From: CAWJFJ01 sp963800065 | GTDB taxonomy: Bacteria; Actinomycetota; Acidimicrobiia; Acidimicrobiales; UBA8190 | Length of the DNA: 64,000 bases | Assembly (NCBI GenBank): GCA_963800065.1 | Contig: CAWCZO010000003.1 | Span: forward strand, 310,001 to 374,000 | Direction of reading: 5' to 3' | Part shown: piece after piece, positions 43,869 to 52,766 of the stretch | Position numbering within the stretch: position 1 is the first letter of the stretch | Layout: every line of letters begins with the position of its first letter | Translations under genes and position numbers: made by a program | The notes under the pieces: generated by a model | The model's input: only the letters and a program-made list of their open reading frames with translations | The model's database searches: none | Told to the model about the DNA's origin: nothing

Positions 43869-45431
43869 CTTTGGCTCGCGCTCTTGATTTGTTCGGTGCT
43901 TGCCGTCAGCTCGTGCAGCGGTCCCCCGTCGATGCCCGCGGCGGCACACGTCGAACGGGTGAGCGGAGGTCCGACCGGCAGCTATGTCGTCCCGCCCGGA
44001 ATCCACAAGATCAAGCACGTCATCATCATCGAGCAGGAGAACCGGTCCTTCGACAACTACTTCGGAACCTATCCGGGCGCTGAGGGCATACCCATGAAGG
44101 ACGGCCAGCCCACTGTCTGTCTCCCCAACCCGGCCACCCGGGGGTGCACCCCGCCCTACCACGACACGGCTGACGAAGATGGCGGCGGTCCCCACAATGA
44201 GAAGAACGCCCTGGACGACGTCAACGGGGGCGAGATGAACGGTTTCATCATCCAACGTGACTCCGGGAAGAACGCCGCCGCCAATTGCCGGAGCGAGCTG
44301 GACCCGGCCTGTTCCCACAGCGCCTCAACCGTTCCCGACGTGATGGGCTATCACACCGCCGCCGAGATCCCCAACTACTGGACGTACGCCGATGACTTCG
44401 TTCTCCAGGACCATATGTTCGAGCCCGTGAAGTCCTGGTCGCTTCCTGACCACTTCTACCTCGTCTCGGGCTGGTCGGCCAAATGCAAGAACGCCAACCC
44501 CTTCAGCTGCGTTAACAGCATCGTGCAGCCGGCCGGGAAGAATTCCGTCGCCAAGATGCAGGCCGCCGTGACCCAAGCGCTCAGCACCGGCACAGCCGAC
44601 ATCGTCGCCGCCTGGACCGACGTCACCTGGCTCATGTACCTGAATCACGTCTCGTGGGCCTATTACGTGCAGACCGGGGACCAACCCGATTGCGATAACG
44701 ACGGATCCGAGACATGTGCGCCGATCGCTCAGAGCGCCACCACACCCGGCATCTGGAACCCGTTGCCCATTTTCGAGGACGTCCAGAAGGACGGCCAGCT
44801 CAAGAACATCCTGCCCCTGAACTCGTACTTCGCCTCAGCCGAGGCCGGGACCCTTCCCGCCGTCTCGTGGGTCACCCCGTCCCAGGCCGACAGTGACCAC
44901 CCTCCGGCCAGCATCCACCAGGGTCAGGCCTATGTGACCGCCGTCATCAACGCCGCTATGAAGAGCCCCGATTGGGACTCGACTGCCATCTTCTTGCAGT
45001 GGGACGACTGGGGCGGCTTCTACGACAACGTCGTACCGCCCCGGGTGGACCAGAACGGCTATGGCCTGCGGGTACCGGCCCTTGTGATCTCGCCCTATGC
45101 CAAGAAGGGTTATGTCGATCATCAGATCCTTTCGAGTGACGCCTACCTCAAGTTCATCGAAGACGACTTCATGGGTGGGGCGAGACTGAACCCCAAGACC
45201 GACGGCCGCCCCGACCCCCGGCCCGACGTTCGTGAGGACGAGAAGATCCTGGGCAACATGGTCGAGGACTTCAACTTCAACCAGGCACCCAGGGCCCCGG
45301 TGCTGCTGCCCACCAATCCGCCCTCGGACTCTCCGAAGATCCCGGCGTACTTCGCTGGCAAAGGACCCTGCGACGGCTGCACGGCCACTCCGCCGAGCAC
45401 CGGCTACGGCTTCTCCTCCGGTGTCGGCTGA
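43854..45431 (+). CDS. Phospholipase C-type phosphoesterase lipoprotein
   Basis: The 525-residue protein has a lipoprotein signal peptide (LWLALLICSVLAVSSC with a lipobox ending at Cys) and the PF04185 phosphoesterase domain: KHVIIIEQENRSFDNYFGTYPG, QDHMFEPVKSWSLPDHFYLVSG, AIFLQWDDWGGFYDNVVPP and GLRVPALVISPYAKKG. The Asn/Glu/Asp residues of these blocks are metal and nucleophile region residues. Substrate (phospholipid or other phosphodiester) is uncertain. The ATG at 43854 lies over the marR remnant; a GTG at 43896 would remove most of the leader. Confidence 0.85.
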   Translation: MGRPRLWLALLICSVLAVSSCSGPPSMPAAAHVERVSGGPTGSYVVPPGIHKIKHVIIIEQENRSFDNYFGTYPGAEGIPMKDGQPTVCLPNPATRGCTPPYHDTADEDGGGPHNEKNALDDVNGGEMNGFIIQRDSGKNAAANCRSELDPACSHSASTVPDVMGYHTAAEIPNYWTYADDFVLQDHMFEPVKSWSLPDHFYLVSGWSAKCKNANPFSCVNSIVQPAGKNSVAKMQAAVTQALSTGTADIVAAWTDVTWLMYLNHVSWAYYVQTGDQPDCDNDGSETCAPIAQSATTPGIWNPLPIFEDVQKDGQLKNILPLNSYFASAEAGTLPAVSWVTPSQADSDHPPASIHQGQAYVTAVINAAMKSPDWDSTAIFLQWDDWGGFYDNVVPPRVDQNGYGLRVPALVISPYAKKGYVDHQILSSDAYLKFIEDDFMGGARLNPKTDGRPDPRPDVREDEKILGNMVEDFNFNQAPRAPVLLPTNPPSDSPKIPAYFAGKGPCDGCTATPPSTGYGFSSGVG

Positions 45432-45537
45432 CGATGGCCGAGGATCGGAAACCCGGCTGCGCCTATCCTCCGGACGCGCTGAGCTCGTCCAGGAGGTCTC
45501 GGACTCTGCGGTCGATCTCGTCGACGATCGGACGGAC

Positions 45538-45864
45538 ATGCTTTGCCCGTCGGTGCTGGCCTCCCCGCTCGACGTGTCCCAGGCCGCCGAGCTGGCTGTT
45601 GGGTTCACGGCCTTGCCCGATCCGGTCCGACTCCGAGTGTTGGGCCTGCTCGCCGCCGCGCCCGAGGGCGAGGTCTGCGTGTACGCCTTTGTCGAACCAC
45701 TCGGCAAGAGCCAGCCCACCATCTCCCATCATTTGAAGATCTTGAGTGATGCCGGCCTGGTCCACGGCGACAAACGCGGGAAATGGGTGTGGTACTCACT
45801 CGACCGCGAACGCCTCGCCGATCTCAGGTCGGCGCTTCAGCCGGTCGGCGAGAGGGTGCCCTGA
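45538..45864 (+). CDS. ArsR-family metalloregulator-type repressor
   Basis: The 108-residue protein is an ArsR winged helix: ALPDPVRLRVLGLLAAAPEG, recognition helix SQPTISHHLKILSDAGLVHG and the wing RGKWVWYSL. The usual ELCVCDL metal motif reads EVCVYAFVEPL, with one of the two cysteines replaced by Tyr, so metal sensing may be changed or persulfide sensing is possible. It converges with the CoADR gene, leaving about 170 bp between. Confidence 0.85.
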   Translation: MLCPSVLASPLDVSQAAELAVGFTALPDPVRLRVLGLLAAAPEGEVCVYAFVEPLGKSQPTISHHLKILSDAGLVHGDKRGKWVWYSLDRERLADLRSALQPVGERVP

Positions 45865-46033
45865 TGACATCCCCGTCAAACCTCTAGTTTGCCGGACCGC
45901 TGACCTGCCGCCGACATCAAAGACGTCTCCGGCTAGCGCATCCGCTTGTCGAGGTCACCCGTCTTGCCTCCGACCGCTCTCCTCGGCCGCACGCGGTGAT
46001 GACGAAGCAGATTAGGTAACCCTCGATGAGGTC

Positions 46034-47713
46034 CTAGCCGCGTGGAACCGTTACCAGGCGCACGGGATCCTGCTGACGGGCAGCGTCGGACGCCATCCAT
46101 GTGCGGTAGCCACCGTCGAGGTTGCGCGCCTCGAAGCCCAACTCGTGGAGAAGAGACGTCGCCGTGTGCCCCCGTTGGCCGACCTCGCAGTAGACGACGA
46201 ACGGGCCAGTGGCGCCGCCCAGATCTACGCGCAATTGGTCGAGCGGCAGGTTGATCGAACCGGGAATGGCACCTCGTCCGTTCTCCTCGTTCGTCCGGAC
46301 GTCGACCAGCGTCCAACCAGCCGCTATCAGAGTCCCGAGCTCGTCGTACTCCACGACGTCACAGGCGCCCGTTCGTACGTTCTCGGCCATATAACCGAGC
46401 ATGTTGACCGGGTCCTTGGCCGACGAGAAAGGGGGCGCATAGGCGAGTTCCAAATCGGCAAGTTGATCGGCCGCGATGCCACCGGCAATGGCGGTGGCGA
46501 TAACGTCGATGCGCTTGTCGACGCCGTCCTTCCCGACCGCCTGAGCCCCGAGGATGGTTCCGTCATCGGGGTCGAAGAGAAGCTTGAGTGACATCGGTTG
46601 TGCCCCGGGGTAGTAGCCGGCATGGTTCATGGGGTGCGAGTGAATGGCCCGGTAATTGCGCCCTGCGGCCCGCAGACGCTTCTCGTTCCATCCTGTGGTG
46701 GCCGCGGTGAGATCGAACACCTTCACGATGGCCGTCCCGAGCGAGGCGCTCGAGCGGGTGGGAAGGCCGCACATGTGGTCGGCGACCCGCCGGCCCTGAC
46801 GGTTGGCCACGTTGGCCAGCGCGATCAGAGAATTGCCTCCGCCGACCCAGTCCGGCTTCTCGACTGCATCACCGACGGCATAGATGTCGCTGTCACTGGT
46901 CAAGTTGACCTCGTCCACGGCAATTCCACCGTGGGTGCTCAGCGCCAGGCCGGCCATCTCGGCCAGACGTACATCGGGACGGACACCGATGGACCCCACC
47001 ACGAGCTCACCAGGGATGGCCCGGCCGTCAGCCAGGAGAATGCCGTGCGGGGTCACCTCAGAGACGGCCACGCCGGTCTCGACCCCCACGCCGTGGGCGA
47101 CGAGCTCGGCGGCCACCAGGATGGCTAGCTCGGGATCGAGCGGGGAGAGGACCTGGTCGACGGCCTCGACGATCGTGACCCCGATGGACTGGCGAACGAG
47201 GTTCTCGGCCGTCTCGAGGCCGACGAACCCGGCCCCGATGACCACGGCCGTCACGGGCTGGCCGGTGACGTCGGCGGCGAGTTTCTCGGCGTCCTCGACG
47301 GTCCGGAGCACGCGGACCCGGTCGAAGCCCGGTATGGGGGGGCGAACCGGAGCGGCACCGGGACTCAGCACCAGCTTGTCGTATCCGATCGACTCGGTGC
47401 TGTCGCCGACAGTCGAACGGGTGGTGACCGTGTGGTTGTGGGTGTCGATGGCGACGACCTCGGTGTCGACCCGGACATCGAGCCGGAACCGGTCAAAAAG
47501 ACGCTCGGGCGTCTGGAGCAGCAGATCGTCTTCGTCCTCGATCACACCGCCGACGAAATACGGAAGTCCACAGTTGGCGTAGGAGACGTGCCCGGATCGC
47601 TCGATCACGGTGATGATGGCCGTCTCGTCGATACGTCGCAGCCGTGTCGCCGTGGACATCCCCCCGGCCACGCCGCCGACGATGACGACACGCCGGGGCG
47701 TGACACTGCTCAC
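46034..47713 (-). CDS. CoA-disulfide reductase with C-terminal rhodanese domain
   Basis: The 559-residue protein joins a class III pyridine-nucleotide-disulfide reductase (FAD motif VVIVGGVAGGMSTATRLRR, the single active Cys in SYANCGLPYFVGG, NAD motif VVIGAGFVGLETAENL, DIYAVGDAVE) to a rhodanese domain with active Cys in VVYCEVGQRGH. CoADR-Rhd fusions reduce CoA disulfides, persulfides and polysulfides. The GTG start at 47713 has GGAG upstream and overlaps the stop of a 39-codon ORF (GTGA). The TauE permease and ArsR nearby fit a sulfur patch. Confidence 0.93.
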   Translation of the reverse strand: MSSVTPRRVVIVGGVAGGMSTATRLRRIDETAIITVIERSGHVSYANCGLPYFVGGVIEDEDDLLLQTPERLFDRFRLDVRVDTEVVAIDTHNHTVTTRSTVGDSTESIGYDKLVLSPGAAPVRPPIPGFDRVRVLRTVEDAEKLAADVTGQPVTAVVIGAGFVGLETAENLVRQSIGVTIVEAVDQVLSPLDPELAILVAAELVAHGVGVETGVAVSEVTPHGILLADGRAIPGELVVGSIGVRPDVRLAEMAGLALSTHGGIAVDEVNLTSDSDIYAVGDAVEKPDWVGGGNSLIALANVANRQGRRVADHMCGLPTRSSASLGTAIVKVFDLTAATTGWNEKRLRAAGRNYRAIHSHPMNHAGYYPGAQPMSLKLLFDPDDGTILGAQAVGKDGVDKRIDVIATAIAGGIAADQLADLELAYAPPFSSAKDPVNMLGYMAENVRTGACDVVEYDELGTLIAAGWTLVDVRTNEENGRGAIPGSINLPLDQLRVDLGGATGPFVVYCEVGQRGHTATSLLHELGFEARNLDGGYRTWMASDAARQQDPVRLVTVPRG

Positions 47714-47829
47714 TTCGGCTCCAGGCCGCCGACTACGAGCGCTGTTCTGGGACCAACGGTATCCACCTCTGGTCGCTCTTCGGTTGCCTCTTCGCTGTTG
47801 ATTGGATGTCGGGTGACGAAGCGATGCAT
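47710..47829 (-). CDS. 39-residue ORF translationally coupled to CoADR-rhodanese
   Basis: This short ORF starts ATG at 47829 with an excellent GGAGGAG ribosome site four bases upstream, and its TGA overlaps the CoADR start as GTGA. The product (MHRFVTRHPIN, then an acidic stretch and TALVVGGLEPK) has no cysteine and no recognised domain. It may be a leader peptide controlling the reductase or a genuine small protein. The evidence is its ribosome site and coupling, not homology. Confidence 0.55.
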   Translation of the reverse strand: MHRFVTRHPINSEEATEERPEVDTVGPRTALVVGGLEPK

Positions 47830-47946
47830 TCACTCCTCCGATCGGTTCGAGATCCAGCCTGACAGCTGCCCTTTGGAGCCGGAAGGGCACAAGGTCCCTT
47901 CAAGGGCTCGACCTGAGATGGAGCAGCCCTACGACGATCGCCCGGA

Positions 47947-48816
47947 TCAAGCTCGCTGGCCGACTGCTTGCTGGATGAACGACCGTGCCGACGGGGTCAA
48001 GGGCCCGTCGCGGTGGACGAGGGCGACAGCACGCGACACGCGGGGCCTGGGCTCGACGACGGTGCAGCCGAGTGTGGCGGCGATCCCGGCGAGCGGGCCT
48101 GGGAGAAGGCTGGCGCCGGCTCCGGCCACAATGAGAGGCAGGAGGGCCTCGCGTTGAGCCACCTCGACGACCACCGTGGCCGTGGCTGCTTCCTTGTTCA
48201 AGGCATCATCGAGCAGGCCGCGGGTGGAGCTCCCCGGCGGAGTGGCCACCAGGGGCAGTGACGCCAGGTCAAGGAGCGGGAAGGGATCGGCCACGGAGGC
48301 CCCCGGAGGCAGGACGACCAGGAACTCTTGGCTCCAAAGTGAGACGGTGGTGAGGCCGTCGGCGATGACGTGCTCGACCACGCCGACCTCGGACTCCCCG
48401 GAGCGGACGAAGTGGAGAAGCTCGGCGGTGTCCTGCGGATCGGAGAGACGGATGGCAACCCCGGGATGGGCAGCACGGAAGGCACCGACGAGGGGGGCCA
48501 GGGGTGCCACCGCCAACGTCGGGAGACAGGCGAGATCGAGCCGGCCCGACTCGAGACCGGCGACCTCCTCGACCGCCAAGCGTCCGACCTGCAGGTCGCG
48601 GCGGGCCTGACGGGCCGGGACGACGAGGGCCTCGCCGGCCGCAGTGGGCTTGACCCCCTTGGGCAGCCGGTGGAAGAGGGCGGTGCCGAGATCCTCTTCC
48701 AGTTCCCGAATGGCCTGTGACACGGCGGGCTGGGACATGGCGAGGACGTCGGCGGCGGCGGTGAAACCGCCCTCGTCGACGACGGCCAGGAAGATGGCCA
48801 ACCGGCGGTCGTCCAT
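47947..48816 (-). CDS. LysR-family regulator of the divergent MFS gene
   Basis: The 289-residue protein opens with the LysR helix-turn-helix (LAIFLAVVDEGGFTAAADVL, SQPAVSQAIRELEEDLGTALF) and has the substrate-binding domain with VVVLPPGASVADPF. An upstream ATG at 48834 is in frame, but a TATAAT box overlaps it, so the ATG at 48816 (MDDRRLAIF) is the likelier start. It diverges from an MFS efflux-type transporter with a 58 bp gap. Confidence 0.9.
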   Translation of the reverse strand: MDDRRLAIFLAVVDEGGFTAAADVLAMSQPAVSQAIRELEEDLGTALFHRLPKGVKPTAAGEALVVPARQARRDLQVGRLAVEEVAGLESGRLDLACLPTLAVAPLAPLVGAFRAAHPGVAIRLSDPQDTAELLHFVRSGESEVGVVEHVIADGLTTVSLWSQEFLVVLPPGASVADPFPLLDLASLPLVATPPGSSTRGLLDDALNKEAATATVVVEVAQREALLPLIVAGAGASLLPGPLAGIAATLGCTVVEPRPRVSRAVALVHRDGPLTPSARSFIQQAVGQRA

Positions 48817-48832
48817 ATGTGATTGCTTATGC

Positions 48833-48838
48833 ATTATA
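48833..48838 (-). promoter_or_regulatory. -10 element of the lysR gene
   Basis: Minus-strand TATAAT at 48838-48833 overlaps the first possible ATG of the LysR gene and sits about 16 nt upstream of the second one, which argues for the shorter protein. The neighbouring AGAGGTCAA and AGAGGTAAA half-repeats may be operator parts. Confidence 0.5.
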
Positions 48839-48874
48839 GAAGAATTTACCTCTTTGACCTCTGCTGATGGGGCG

Positions 48875-50422
48875 ATGAGGCTCGTTCTCGTGACGACGCC
48901 GAAGCCGGTGACGACCGCTCCCTCGCCCCGGCGTGACCGGCTTCCGGGGGCGAATTTGCCGCGGTCGAGGGGCGCCCGTCGTCGCTGGGCATGGAACGAG
49001 CCGGCCCGCCCGGAGTGGCTGCGTCATCGGCCGAACGCCCATTACTACGCGCTCGGCGCCGTGTGCATCGGCGCCTTCATGGGCCAGCTCGACGCCAGCA
49101 TCGTGACCGTCGCCTTCCCGACGCTGCAGCGGGTGTTTCACGCCAGCGTGGCCTCGGTCACCTGGGTGGGCTTGAGCTACTTGATCGTCCTTGTCGCCGG
49201 AGTGACAGCAGTCGGTCGGCTGGCCGACACGGTGGGGCGCAAGTTGTTGTACACCTACGGGTTCGTCGTCTTTATCATCGGTTCAGGGCTCTGTGCGTCG
49301 GCTCCCACCCTCGTCAGCCTCGACGTCTTCCGCGTCCTCCAGGCCATCGGAGCGGCGATGCTCCAAGCCAACAGCGTGGCCATCATCTACCTGGCCATGC
49401 CCAGGGACCGGCTGGGACGAGGCATAGGAATCCAGGGCGCAGCCCAGGCTCTGGGGCTTGCCCTCGGACCCACCGTCGGCGGCCTGTTGCTGGCGGCGGG
49501 TGGTTGGCGTCTCATCTTCCTTGTGAACATCCCCGCAGGCATCCTCGGCACCGTGGCCGCCTGGGTCCTGTTGCCGCGGAGCCGGGACCTCCAGGACCGT
49601 TCTCGGTATGACTGGATCGGGCTCGGATGGTTCCTTCCGACCATCGTGGCCGTGCTGGTGACAGTCTCCTTCGGCAGTCACTGGGGATGGACATCGCCCC
49701 CCACCATCGGCCTCGCCGTCGTAGGGATCGTCGCCGGTGCGGGCTTCGTCGTCCGGGAACAACGGGCGCCGTCGCCCATGCTCGATCTGTCGTTGTTCGG
49801 CCGGATCCCGTTCACGGCCGGGGTGGCCAGCGGGCTGCTGGCCTACCTGATGCTCTTCGGGACCATGTTCGCCGTCCCCTTCTTCCTCGAACGGTCAGGG
49901 CACCAGAATCCCGGTCGGGCCGGCCTGGTCCTCACCGTTCTCCCTGTGGCCCTGGGTTGCGTGGCACCGTTCTCCGGCCGCTTGGCGGAGCGCCTGGGGA
50001 CACGCCCGCTGACGGTGGGGGGAATGACGTTGAGTGCCGGAGCCCTCGTCATGACGGGTCTGATCGAACCGACGGGGTGGCTTCTTGCCGCCTGCCTCGG
50101 AGCCGTGGGTGTAGGTCTCGGGCTCTTCGTCCCGCCCAACAACACCGCCATCATGAGCACGGCGCCGCGGATACAGGCGGGAGCGGCAAGCGGGGTGTTG
50201 AACATGACCCGGGGACTCGGGACGGCCCTGGGGTTGGCCCTCACTGGCTTGGTGTTCGGCGCTTTCGCTGGACGCGGGATCACATTGACTCCCGCTACGG
50301 ATGGATTCAGGGCTGCCGCTTTGTTTCTGGCCGGCGTGGCCGCCTTCTCGGCGGTCGTCGCCTCGTTCTCGAGGTCGACCCGGCTCCCCGAGGCGCACTT
50401 GGTGCCGTGTGCAATTAGGTGA
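48875..50422 (+). CDS. MFS transporter, DHA2-like (multidrug efflux type)
   Basis: The 515-residue membrane protein has about 14 hydrophobic helices, a basic N-terminal extension of some 45 residues, and the MFS motifs: GQLDASIVTVAFPTLQ in helix 1 and VGRLADTVGRKLLYTYGFVV as motif A in the 2-3 loop; GLALGPTVGGLLLAAGGWR is the motif C region typical of exporters. ATG 48875 fits. It is divergent from a LysR gene and very probably regulated by it. The substrate is unknown. Confidence 0.9.
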   Translation: MRLVLVTTPKPVTTAPSPRRDRLPGANLPRSRGARRRWAWNEPARPEWLRHRPNAHYYALGAVCIGAFMGQLDASIVTVAFPTLQRVFHASVASVTWVGLSYLIVLVAGVTAVGRLADTVGRKLLYTYGFVVFIIGSGLCASAPTLVSLDVFRVLQAIGAAMLQANSVAIIYLAMPRDRLGRGIGIQGAAQALGLALGPTVGGLLLAAGGWRLIFLVNIPAGILGTVAAWVLLPRSRDLQDRSRYDWIGLGWFLPTIVAVLVTVSFGSHWGWTSPPTIGLAVVGIVAGAGFVVREQRAPSPMLDLSLFGRIPFTAGVASGLLAYLMLFGTMFAVPFFLERSGHQNPGRAGLVLTVLPVALGCVAPFSGRLAERLGTRPLTVGGMTLSAGALVMTGLIEPTGWLLAACLGAVGVGLGLFVPPNNTAIMSTAPRIQAGAASGVLNMTRGLGTALGLALTGLVFGAFAGRGITLTPATDGFRAAALFLAGVAAFSAVVASFSRSTRLPEAHLVPCAIR

Positions 50423-50469
50423 CCGAGCGGATAGGTTGCGAAGGTCCGCAGCCCGAAGGGGGCCCCAGC

Positions 50470-52584
50470 ATGCGCACTCCGACCCTTATCCGATTCCCCG
50501 GCAGTGGAATTTTCCCTGACGCTGGGCGCCTTCGGCGACTAGCCATGGTAACCGCGGTCGCATTCGGCAGCATCGGTGTCGGCGGTGCCCTCATGGCACA
50601 GCCGGTCGGAGCGCTGCCCAACACGATCTTCGTATCGACGTCCGGCACCGATACCGCTGGTTGTGGAACCAGTAGTGGCGCCGGGGCTTGCGCCACGCTC
50701 GGGGGGGCGCTGTCCCCCGCTGACGGCGACGCCGTCAGCGGTGACACGATCTTGATCGAGCCGGGCACCTACCTTGTGACGGCGGACCCGTCGGGAACGT
50801 CGAACACCGTGCCCGCCGCCCTCACCGGTCTGACCATCGAGTCCGATGCCTCGGCGATCCCCGCCGGCGACGCCGCTAACACCATCATCAACGCCGCTGG
50901 GGGCATCAACGGTTTGGTGGTCAACGCCAGTGACACCGTCGTGAATGGTCTCACCTTCGAGAATGGCGGGGCGGCGGGCATCTACGTGTCCCCCCCGTCG
51001 TCGGCGACACCGCCCTCCACGGTGACCGGCGAGACGATCGAGAACAACGTCGTCAACGACAGTGACCAGTGCGAGAAGAGCCCATCGACGACCGCCTGCA
51101 AGAATGCCATCGGAGCGGGCGACTACGGCGAGTCGATCTGGCTGGAGAGCGTCACGAGCTCGACCATTTCGGGCAATACCGTCGAGAATGGACTGGCCGG
51201 CGGCATGCTCGTCAGCGACGAAGTCGGCCCGAATGACGGCAACACCATCGAGAGCAATCAGGTCCTGAACAATGCGGACGGCTGTGGGATCACCCTGGCC
51301 GGCCACAACCAGAACGCCGTGTTCTCGAGCGGCCCCGATGCCGGCCAGCCTGACCCGGCGGCGGGCGGCGTCTACAACGACACGGTCAAAGACAACACGT
51401 CGGACGGCGCCGGCGCCAACGGCGTCGGGTTGTTCAACTTCGCCTACAACAACACCATCGAGGGCAACACGCTCGACGGAAACGGCGGACCCGGGGTGGA
51501 GATCGACTCCACCTTCCCCGGAGGCGACCTGAACGGCAACACGGTCGAGGGCAACACCGTCGGTGTGAACTCCCTTCTGGGCGGCCCCGGAGGCGATTCC
51601 CCGGGTCAGCACACCGTGCACACCACCCAAACGGGGGGCGTGCTGGTGATCGCGCTAGCGAGCCCGGTGACCGGTACCGTCATCCAGAACAACACGATCA
51701 CGGGTGACTACTACGGAATCTGGATGTCAGCTCTCGCTGCGAGCACGACGTTGTCGGGCAACACAATCTCGATTAGCAAGGGCGGCGTGGCGATCTTCGT
51801 ATCGCCAGCTCCGGGCGCCGGCTACTGGCCGGTGGGGTCCGATGGTGGCGTCTTCACCTTCGGTAAAGCCCCCTTCGAGGGTTCGACGGGCAACGTGAAA
51901 CTCGATCAGCCGGTAAAGGCTATGGCGGCCACTCCCGACGGGGGCGGATACTGGTTGGCGGCCAAGGACGGCGGGCTGTTCTCCTTCGGCGACGCCAACT
52001 ACTACGGCTCGGTGCCGGGACTGGGCGTCCACGTGTCGAACATCGTCGGCATGGCGGCCACCCCCGACGGCGGCGGCTATTGGCTGGTGGGCTCAGACGG
52101 TGGCGTATTCGCCTTCGGCGACGCCAAGTACAACGGCTCGCTGCCGGGACTGGGGGTCCACGTGTCGAACATCGTGGGCATCGCCGGGACCTCCGACGGC
52201 GGCGGCTACTGGCTGGTGGGGTCAGACGGCGGCGTCTTCGCCTTCGGCGACGCCAAGTACAAGGGCTCGCTGCCGGGACTGGGGGTCCACGTGTCGAACA
52301 TCGTGGGCATCGCCGGGAGCTCCGACGGCGGCGGCTACTGGCTGGTGGGGTCAGACGGCGGCGTCTTCACCTTCGGCGACGCCAAGTACGAGGGTTCGCT
52401 GCCGGGACTGGGCGTCCACGTGTCGAATGTCATGGGCGTCGCCGGGAGCCCCGACAACGGCGGCTACTGGCTGGTGGGGTCAGACGGTGGCGTCTTCACC
52501 TTCGGCGACGCCACGTACAACGGCTCCCTGCCGGGACTGGGCGTCCACGTGTCGAACATCGTCGGCCTGGTAACGACCCCGTGA
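50470..52584 (+). CDS. Secreted right-handed beta-helix protein with C-terminal repeats
   Basis: The 704-residue protein has a signal peptide (MVTAVAFGSIGVGGALMAQPVGA), a parallel beta-helix of pectate-lyase/PbH1 type (TISGNTVENGLAGGMLVSD, NNTIEGNTLDGNGGPGVEID) and six C-terminal modules of 43 residues (GGYWLVGSDGGVFTFGDA, LGVHVSNIVG). The modules match those in the Ig/FnIII protein and the GH43-type protein in this window. Beta-helix proteins act as lyases or polysaccharide-binding scaffolds; catalytic residues were not identified. An upstream in-frame GTG (50419) is possible. Confidence 0.8.
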   Translation: MRTPTLIRFPGSGIFPDAGRLRRLAMVTAVAFGSIGVGGALMAQPVGALPNTIFVSTSGTDTAGCGTSSGAGACATLGGALSPADGDAVSGDTILIEPGTYLVTADPSGTSNTVPAALTGLTIESDASAIPAGDAANTIINAAGGINGLVVNASDTVVNGLTFENGGAAGIYVSPPSSATPPSTVTGETIENNVVNDSDQCEKSPSTTACKNAIGAGDYGESIWLESVTSSTISGNTVENGLAGGMLVSDEVGPNDGNTIESNQVLNNADGCGITLAGHNQNAVFSSGPDAGQPDPAAGGVYNDTVKDNTSDGAGANGVGLFNFAYNNTIEGNTLDGNGGPGVEIDSTFPGGDLNGNTVEGNTVGVNSLLGGPGGDSPGQHTVHTTQTGGVLVIALASPVTGTVIQNNTITGDYYGIWMSALAASTTLSGNTISISKGGVAIFVSPAPGAGYWPVGSDGGVFTFGKAPFEGSTGNVKLDQPVKAMAATPDGGGYWLAAKDGGLFSFGDANYYGSVPGLGVHVSNIVGMAATPDGGGYWLVGSDGGVFAFGDAKYNGSLPGLGVHVSNIVGIAGTSDGGGYWLVGSDGGVFAFGDAKYKGSLPGLGVHVSNIVGIAGSSDGGGYWLVGSDGGVFTFGDAKYEGSLPGLGVHVSNVMGVAGSPDNGGYWLVGSDGGVFTFGDATYNGSLPGLGVHVSNIVGLVTTP
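52012..52570. repeat. 129 bp tandem repeats in the beta-helix gene
   Basis: The block starting CTGCCGGGACTGGG occurs at 52141, 52270, 52399 and 52528, exactly 129 bp (43 codons) apart, with a less exact copy near 52012. Only a few bases differ between copies, suggesting recent expansion or gene conversion. Confidence 0.85.
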
Positions 52585-52601
52585 TCGCCGCCTAGACCTC
52601 G

Positions 52602-52630
52602 GGGATCGGGCCCTGATATCAGCCCGACCC
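52602..52630 (+). terminator. Hairpin after the beta-helix gene
   Basis: GGGATCGGGC and GCCCGACCC pair around a ten-base loop, with one bulged A. It begins 17 bp past the stop and is followed by TCCTTCTTT, so it is a plausible terminator. Confidence 0.55.
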
Positions 52631-52721
52631 TCGTCCGGACGGTCCTTCTTTGCTGGTCGCCCAGCCCAAGGGGCGGAGGGAGGGGTGTCTGAAACCAGGA
52701 CATAAGCGAAGGCGGGCTCAC

Positions 52722-52744
52722 TGATGTGTCAAGACATAGGCGAA
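52722..52744. repeat. Left terminal inverted repeat of the IS481 element
   Basis: Reads TGATGTGTCAAGACATAGGC then GAA. It matches the right end with one mismatch (A versus C at base 17). Confidence 0.85.
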
Positions 52745-52766
52745 ACCCGAGGTGGGAGGTTCGCTT

